Source: Vicia villosa (Eukaryota > Streptophyta > Magnoliopsida > Fabales > Fabaceae). Taken from it: a stretch of DNA of 64,000 bases. This document shows positions 57,241 through 64,000 of the stretch, piece after piece. The notes beneath the pieces were generated by a model, which worked only from the letters and a program-made list of their open reading frames with translations, did no database searches and was not told where the DNA came from. Each line of letters begins with the position of its first letter. Position 1 is the stretch's first letter. The stretch spans positions 1 through 64,000 of the forward strand of contig NW_026706179.1 of NCBI RefSeq assembly GCF_029867415.1, given 5' to 3'. The translations under genes were made by a program, and so were the position numbers.

Positions 57241-57560
57241 AAGGAAATGCTATTTCCATCCTATAGGTGTGTCATATACTTATGGAAATACGAAAAATGT
57301 CTTTTATGTGTTTAGAGATGCACCTTCAGACGCACTTAAAATCACACAAACTTTCGCAATTTCTAATGGACACCCCATTTTGAACAAAATTTGGTCGGAA
57401 GATATATCTTCATATATTATTTGGAGAGTGTCCAAAGATGCATCTCCAAAATATCCTTTAAGGTCATTTAAAGGTATTGGACATGGGATATTTCGGAGAT
57501 ACACATCCGAAAAATCCACCTGAATGCTTTTTACGCATAAACATTGTCCCAACATTGACG
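57241..57560. repeat. Possible decayed transposon end with 'tccgaagatgcatctcc'-type motifs
   Basis: Motifs such as 'agatgcatctccaaaatat', 'ggaagatatatcttcatat' and 'ttcggagatacacatccgaa' recur in inverted form. That pattern is typical of subterminal repeats of legume Mutator-like elements, but I found no target duplication. The two opposed ORFs across it (57269-57523 and 57304-57555) are mutual shadows and not credible genes. Confidence 0.3.
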
Positions 57561-57808
57561 TTTTTTTTAAACCAACTTATATTTTACGTCATTTTAATTA
57601 GGCCATAAAATTAAAAACGGATACAATAATTGATACAAACATGCTACACATACATTAAAAAAGTCACACATTAATTAAAGTAAATCAAAATGTACCGACT
57701 ATACATAACCTATTTCGAGAATACAAAAACAATACGACCAAATATAAACTGATATTTCTCTAAAATTATGATCGACATGAGTTTTGGTAAAACTAACTTG
57801 AAAGGTCA

Positions 57809-58512
57809 TGTTGAAAAAGAAGTTTCATGTTGCAGACTCAAAATGTCGAATGTGATGTCCTAACCAAAAGTATAGGACATCTGGTTGGCAACAACATATT
57901 GAAAAAGATATTTCAACTTGCAGACTAAACATGTCGAATGAGATGTCCTAACCAGAAGTATAGGACAACTGGTCTATCATAGTTTACTATTTGAATACAT
58001 TTATTTACTTACAGATTATTGAATATTCTATGAATATTAATAGATCCTATGTGGTGTCCAAGACTGATGAATAAGAGATTTTGTTGGTTTATTCTGTTCT
58101 CTAAATGTTGAGATATTTTAGGAAACTCTAGATTAAAGACCTATTTGCTTGCAGATTCCACTGAGTAACATTTCTGCTAATGTCTCTGATTGTGTGAAAT
58201 CTCTAGTGTATGTTTGTTCTCTGCTGGGCTGAGAATTATATGTGTTTGATTTATCTTCAAAGTCATATGAAGAAACATGTCAAGAAAGTTGTTCTATGCA
58301 GAATCATCAGACATTGTGACTGTGTGTTAAGTTGGACTTTTGGAATTTGTTTTGATTGTTAAAGATGCAGAATATATTGGGAATACTATGCAATCCAATG
58401 TGGCGCTTATTTTAAGGATAAAAGATTTTATTTTTTTTAAGTTGTATTCATAGTTTTTTTTGTAACCTAGGATAAATTGAAAGGAGAACTAGGGGTACTC
58501 CAACCCGGATAC
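57809..58512. repeat. Probable LTR fragment (Ty1/copia, SIRE/Maximus-like)
   Basis: Starts tgttgaaaaagaagtttcat and ends near ccaacccggataca, with an internal direct duplication of about 90 bp built on 'atgtcctaaccaaaagtataggac' (57849-57872 and 57943-57966). Wording and layout resemble legume SIRE-type LTRs; both the limits and the family are tentative. 57561-57808 is AT-rich spacer. Confidence 0.35.
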
Positions 58513-59231
58513 ATGATGTGGTGTAAACTGCAAGTGTACGAATCACGTCAGAGTAATACAAAAGATTATCGTTATCACAACGACCAATTGTCAATCTATG
58601 AATTTCTATTGTTAAGGTGTTTATCTTAGGCGGATCAAATCAATGTTCGATTGCACAGTTAAAGAAATAACTAAAAGATATGTAAATTCAGATAAAAAGA
58701 CAGGCTCGAATGTAATTCACATCAGTTAGATAATACTCCAATTGTTTCTAAATAGAACTACTTATGGGGAAATATTTTCTACTCTTGAAAAGAATCAATT
58801 TAACAGGAACTTGTCGCTTTCGCGTACTAAGAACCAAACTTACTCTCTAATTAATGTCTTTTATTGTCACTTATAAAATGTGCTTATTGCGTTAAAGTAG
58901 TAAATCTATTTTTAAGAAATTGGTTTCTTGACTTAGTAGAAACTTGTTTTAACTTGGAATATTTAACTAAAAAGAGGTTCATGGCTTTCGCTCAAACCCA
59001 TGAACGCGTCCAAAAATAGTTTCAAAATCTTTTTCTAAAAGCGTTAAAGATTCCTAATTAACTAGATAAAATGCTTTCGCCGTTTTTGAACAGTTAAAAA
59101 CTAACCAAGTTTAACTTTGAAGATTGGACGACTTTCAATCTTACCCAAAACATTTAAGTACAGAAAACTTGTGTTGAAAATCAAAACAGCCCCTAAAGTG
59201 TTTCTATCGATCCAATATATGAAATGCTATC
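58513..59231. other. Unclassified repeat-like sequence
   Basis: Non-coding, with 'ctgcaagtgtacgaatcacg' and 'gaacttgtcgctttcgcg' phrases that look like untranslated parts of an old LTR retrotransposon. No ORF of note. It ends at the LTR that starts at 59232. Confidence 0.3.
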
Positions 59232-61172
59232 TGTAATACGGTGGGAGAACTGACTTTTAAAAAAATGTTGCGGATAGCAAGAGTGCCACCGACTTTTATT
59301 TTATCCAATTGGAAAGGCAAAAAGAATAGGAAAGATCATTGAAAGATTTTGAGTTCGGGGGGTAAGTTATACAAAGGGAAGGTATGAGCACCCTTTGTAT
59401 CCATGGTTATCCATGGGCTCTTAATTGCTTAGCTCACTTGTTTATTTGAATTTTTTGAAAGAGTGTCGTGTGTGGATTGAAAAGATTTGAATAAGGACTT
59501 TAGCTTGTAAATAAGCGTAGCCTTTTTGAATTGATTTGAAAAAGGGGTGTGACAAGTAATTTGAGTTTGAATAGTGAGTAAGCAGTTAAAAGCACCTACC
59601 CTAAGTTTAATGTCTTTCTGTTCTTTAAGATTTTTGTTTGAAAGGGCTATCCATACCATAAGAAGGGTAGGTAGTCTTTTCAATGGATTTGAAAAAGGTC
59701 ATCGAGAATTGTCGTTCGCCATAAGGCTATCCATACCATAAAAAGGGTAGGAAGTCTCAGGGAAGGATATAATAGTCATTTTAGGCAACCAATGAGGATA
59801 CCTTAGCATTCGAAGGGACGATCATCATCTTATCACAGGCAACCTCGAGGGACAAGATCATATAAACCGAAGGAAACATCGAAGGGACTTATGATCTTTG
59901 ATGATGATAATGAACTGAGGGAAACATTTGCTAAGGCATCCTTGTATTCGAGGGACTTGACTATTTTTGATCGAAAGGCAGCATAAGAAGGATTACCATA
60001 AATGTGTGTGTGTGTCACAATCAGGTGATTCAATTCATTTTATTTATCTTGTAAGGATAGTGATTCTAAATTCAATTCATGGTTTATCACTCTCTAGGGT
60101 TACTAACCACGCAGTAAAATGAAAGCAAGAATTAAAAGTTCCTACGCTATTACAAGCCTTTGGGTGGGGGATTACATAGCCAAAAACCCGTGAATGCAGA
60201 AAAGAAAAGGCAGAAATTTAAAAGCAGAAAAATAAAACCCTAAACTATTACATGGCTTTGGGTCAGTTACAATAAAATAGATCAAAAATTAAAATTGTAA
60301 ACCTTGCAGCATATGAATAATTTCGGCAGACGATAGGAAATCAACAAGGCAAAGGCAAACCCCGAGTGGGGAAAAGTTAACCAGAGTTAAAAGAAAATCA
60401 GGTTTGAAAAAAACCTAGACTGGGGTTAGTGTTAAAATTTATTTTGATCAAAGCCCTTAATTAATTATTGGTTGGGAACCTAATTAATTAAAACCCTAAT
60501 TCTGACTTTGATCGTTTAACCCTACTCCTGATTAAATTATCTAATTAAATTAACCAAATTAATTAACTAAAACCTAATTTCTAATTAATTAACCTAATAA
60601 TTAAAAACCTAATTTTATTAATTATCTAAAAAAAGAGTTTTAATTAAGTAAAATAAAAACATTTTTTAAAAGATTAATTTTTGAAAGAAAAATAAAAAAA
60701 TTGAAAGAAAAATCAGAAAATAATAAACTAAGAAGAAAGATTAAAATTAGAAAAATAATAGGAAAAAACCTAGCGTATTAGATCTCGTGTGGCAAGGTTC
60801 TGAGGGTGTATCATAAACCAACATCTTCTAAGTCCTCAGATCTGGAAGCCTGAATGTCTAACGGTGAGATTGAAGGGTCGTATGGTGCACACCTATATGT
60901 GAAGCGCGTTGAATCTACAAATAAGAAGAAACAAAGAATTAAGCAAAATAGTCATGAGCGAGGATTGAACCCCCTCCCTCGCGCACAGTTACTGTTTACA
61001 CATAGCCTCTCCACCAAAGCATTGTTCGTTCGCTGTCAAAGGAATGCCACACAAATAAAATATACAAACAATTTATTCAAAAAATTTAAAACGAAAGTGC
61101 GCGCCCAATGCTTCGTCTTCCTCCTTTTACTTTCTGGAAATAGGGCACGCTTTTACCTACGGATGAGTCGTG
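59232..61172 (-). repeat. Old LTR related to the tandem-array family, interrupted on the right
   Basis: Starts tgtaatacggtg, then follows the array LTR order: 'ccaccgacttttattttatcc', 'ttcggggggtaagttatac', 'ccatggttatccatgggctc', and 'ccataccataagaagggtag' blocks. It has many substitutions and indels. No primer site lies to its left, so it is a 3' or solo LTR of a minus-strand element; ctatc (59227-59231) would be the target duplication. The chromovirus LTR at 61173 interrupts it before its TGTCATACCCC end. B-box-like GGTTCAATCC at 60962-60971 (minus). Confidence 0.75.
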
Positions 61173-63241
61173 TGTAACACCCCAAATCTACCCCTCAATA
61201 ATAAGAGAAAATCAGAGTATAAAACATCGAAACAAGCAACAAATTTGAGGCATCACATATTCGACTTAAACAAACTACAATTCATGCTCAAAGTACATGG
61301 ATACATAACACTTATATCAGAGGAAACTCATAATTCATCGAACATATAAATCCAAACAACTTCATCATATTGCAGCGGAATCCAAATAACAACATAATAT
61401 CCATGTCTTATATTCTTGACGACATGGCCCAATGTGTCCAAAACGTCTCCACAAGACGCAACATCAAAGTTCAAGAAAACATAAACAACATAAAACAAGA
61501 CACAAGCAAGTATCGCAAACATCCCCCCCCCCCGAGTGCTATGTATCAGAGCATTGACACACCGACTCGAGCTATAAGGTACACGGCTACTCCACGTCGT
61601 TACTTGCACGTTACCAACGGAGGGTAACATTCAAACATAAGAGGTGAGATATCATTCATTATAAAGAAACGTATGATAGTATTCTAAGCAAGAGAAAAGA
61701 TCATACATTGGTCACCACTTCTCATCCCCATACTCAATACAATGATTTCACAACACATAATCAACTCAAGGAACGATAACAATGTCATCAATTCAACTAT
61801 GACAATATATACAATTCGCAAGTAAAATTCCACACAATCGCAACAAACATCTCATCATCAAGTCACCACATCATAATCAAGTAAGACTCGAATGCAATTC
61901 ACATGTGACTCGACTTATGCAAATGCATGTGGTACCATTTGGAGTAAAACTCCCACGTCTCAAGATTTGCCATTGGGCACACCGTTGCTAATTGCCATTA
62001 AGGCCACCGTCACTTTTTACCATTAAGGCCACCGTCTCTTTATGCAATGGATGTGACTCACTAAATGCAACATCCATACAAACACGACATTCACAAATAC
62101 ATCACAAATACCGATTAAACATCATTACTTTTATAGTAATTCACCACTTCCCAATCACGTCGCTACGTTGCATCATCATACAACAACATACCACTTCACC
62201 ACACAAATCATAACATCACACAAATACATTTAAAGAAGGATTTAAAAAGGATTATAAGCATTCCTAAATCATATTCATTAGAAAGGTCTCAATTATAGCT
62301 TCGCATAGGTTCAAACGGCACTTAAAAAGGAGTTACGGTTCAAAAGTTACATCATTTCAAAGTTTAGGAAAAATTCTGCAAAACAGGGTTCGCGGCGCCA
62401 ACAAAGGTTCGCGGCGCGAACTGAGCGAATCCAAAAATCCCTAACTTTCTGCCAAGCAGTTCGCGGCGCCAACAAGGGGTCGCGGCGCGAACTGAGCAGA
62501 TCCAGTTTTTCCCAAGTTTCTGCCAAGAGGTTCACGACGCGCACAAGGGTTCGCGGCGCGAACTGGCGATTTTCAGAAAATCCCAAACACAGAAAATAGC
62601 ATACGAAACCCATCCAAAAACCCCTAAAATCAACCCAATCAAGTTGGAAAACACCAAGCATCACGAATATCAATAGAATACATGTTATAGACACAATTAT
62701 AACACCTATTATGGGTCTTCTAACATCATAACATCTTCAATCATGCTTAGATTCACAATTTCATAGAAGTCAATTATAAACTCTAACAATCTCTATTCAA
62801 TTTCTACACAATCATGGATAACAACATATAATCAAAACCCCACCCAAAACATCATCATACATCCCTTTAGCATGAAAGAATCCCACCCTTACCTTAGGTT
62901 TTGGATTGAAGCCAACTCTATCTTCAACCTTGAGATTCTCCTCTTTCTCTTCACTCTACTCTTCTTTCACCAAAAACCCCAAAATGAACTTCTAATTTCT
63001 ATTTCCTCTAAAACCATAGTTTTAGTTAAACCCTTACTATCTTAAATTACTAATGGACTCTAACTAACACCCCTCACTTACTAATACCGACTTAGGCCCA
63101 ATTATCAATCACACTTACTATCTTATATTATATGCTAATAATTCCCAAATAAAACAACATAAAATCAACCAAGCATATAATTAACACATAGATCACAATT
63201 AATTCACATAAATAAGGAATTAAAGAAAAACGGTCGTTACA
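61173..63241 (-). repeat. 3' LTR of a Tekay-like chromovirus (2069 bp)
   Basis: On the minus strand it runs TGTAACGACCG (63241) to GGGGTGTTACA (61173). A purine-rich tract (AAGTGGCGGAGAGT, 63242-63255) and the integrase gene precede it in element direction. The outer flank tcgtg (61168-61172) should be one copy of its target duplication; the rest of the element is beyond the right edge. It contains paired 'taaggccaccgtc' repeats near 62000-62035 and a GC-rich tandem repeat. Confidence 0.85.
62385..62572. repeat. GC-rich palindromic tandem repeat in chromovirus LTR
   Basis: Three units of about 62-66 bp, each with 'gttcgcggcgc' and 'cgcggcgcgaactg', then 'tttctgccaag'. The core gttcgcggcgcgaac is a near-palindrome. 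It stands out by base composition in an AT-rich LTR. Confidence 0.85.
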
Positions 63242-63282
63242 ACTCTCCGCCACTTAGAATATTTTCGTCCTCGAAAATTACC

Positions 63283-64000
63283 TCAATTGAATAACTCAGG
63301 ATACGACTCGCGCATTTTGCTCTCCAATTCCCACGTCATACTTTCACCGGTAGTTCCCGACCAAACCACCTTCACCAAAGAAATCTCTTTTCCTCTAAGC
63401 GTCTTTGTTTCTCGATCCTCAATTCTTATCGGCATAGTCTCCACCGTGAGATTATCCCGCACTTGTACATCATCCATATGAATTACATGCGAAGGATCAG
63501 GAATGTACTTCCGAAGTTGCGACACGTGAAACACATCATGCAAATTCAAAAGATTAGGCGGTAAAGCCACCCTATACGCCACATTACCAACCTTCTCTGA
63601 AATCTGATACGGTCCAATAAAACGAGGAGTGAGCTTCTTAGACTTCAAGGCTCTCCCTACTCCGGTAACCGGCGTAACTCTCAAGAATACGTGATCACCA
63701 GCTTGGAATTCTAAATCTTTCCTCCTCTTGTCATGGTAACTCTTCTGCCTACTTTGTGAAATCTTCATCTTCTCACGGATCAACTTAACCTTCTCGGTAG
63801 TTTCTCGAACAATCTCAGGTCCAAGTACTACACTCTCACCCGTTTCATGCCAACACAACGGAGTCCTACACCTCCGACCATACAACGCTTCAAACGGTGC
63901 CATACCGATACTCGAATGGTAACTATTGTTGTATGTGAACTCTATCAATGGAAGATAAGTATCCCACGTACCTCCCTGCTCAAGAACACAAGATCTCAAT
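63283..64000 (-). CDS. Chromovirus pol C-terminus: integrase end and chromodomain (partial)
   Basis: The minus-strand frame is open from the right edge to a stop at 63283 (about 238 codons). Integrase sequence includes LIEFTYNNSYHSSIGMAPFE and ALYGRRCRTPLCW, then KSYHDKRRKDLEFQAGDHVF, KLTPRFIGPYQI and NLHDVFHVSQLRKY. The tail IRIEDRETKTLRGKEISLVK and MTWELESKMRESYPELF has the form of the group II chromodomain of Tekay-type chromoviruses. That domain ties integration to chromatin marks. No lesion is seen in this part. The true start lies outside the window. Confidence 0.9.
   Translation of the reverse strand, partial: LRSCVLEQGGTWDTYLPLIEFTYNNSYHSSIGMAPFEALYGRRCRTPLCWHETGESVVLGPEIVRETTEKVKLIREKMKISQSRQKSYHDKRRKDLEFQAGDHVFLRVTPVTGVGRALKSKKLTPRFIGPYQISEKVGNVAYRVALPPNLLNLHDVFHVSQLRKYIPDPSHVIHMDDVQVRDNLTVETMPIRIEDRETKTLRGKEISLVKVVWSGTTGESMTWELESKMRESYPELFN

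Noticed and set aside
57269..57555. Opposed 84- and 83-codon frames
   Set aside because: Each is the reverse shadow of the other over palindromic 'agatgcatct' motifs. No coding evidence.

Overview
This is plant nuclear DNA made almost entirely of nested transposable elements. It suggests a legume, probably tribe Fabeae (pea, vetch, faba bean). The reasons are 5.2-5.7 kb Ogre-type LTRs that open TGTCATACCCC, Arg-tRNA-type primer sites, Tat-lineage Ty3/gypsy pol with two RNase H domains, a Tekay-like chromovirus, AT-rich spacers and canonical plant introns. The organism is inferred; no single-copy gene fixes it. I see no rRNA gene, organelle gene or intact tRNA gene.

Layout. (1) 1-6320: the 5' end of an Ogre element on the minus strand (start of ORF1, leader, primer site, 5' LTR), continuing past the left edge. 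It interrupts (2) 6321-12365: the 3' part of a Tat-lineage element 'L', with two minus-strand (antisense) genes, a polypurine tract and an LTR. One antisense gene is a five-exon gene for a 1209-residue plant-mobile-domain protein that reads without a break. (3) 12366-50391: a second Tat element 'H' in pieces: gag-protease (12366-13824), RT/RNase H (35354-37939), integrase (43597-44740), two decayed antisense genes (44957-49005) and an LTR (49438-50391). H is split by a 21.5-kb tandem array, LTR-internal-LTR-internal-LTR, of a non-autonomous Ogre derivative (13825-35348, target duplication CATTG) and by a 5.65-kb solo Ogre LTR (37940-43591, target duplication GGAGT).

(4) 50397-54351: remnants of a minus-strand spliced gene (four exons, two of them duplicates, one premature stop), broken off close to the H insertion; a 1.28-kb Mutator-like fold-back element with a 9-bp target duplication; and a Helitron 3' end. 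(5) 54361-56692: a second Mutator-like element with a 9-bp duplication, holding a TATA box, a 122-residue ORF and a 376-bp hairpin. (6) 56702-64000: decayed repeats, a probable copia LTR fragment, an old LTR related to the tandem-array family (59232-61172), and the 3' LTR plus integrase/chromodomain end of a Tekay-like chromovirus on the minus strand, running off the right edge.

The most interesting system is the pair of antisense genes inside the Tat elements. Each copy has its own TATA box. In the two diverged copies, four of five exons of the larger gene have exactly equal lengths (125, 267, 70 and 1079 nt). This suggests a selected second transcription unit running against the retrotransposon. 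The tandem array is also informative: all three of its LTRs are nearly identical, and the few differences fit unequal crossing over between LTRs.
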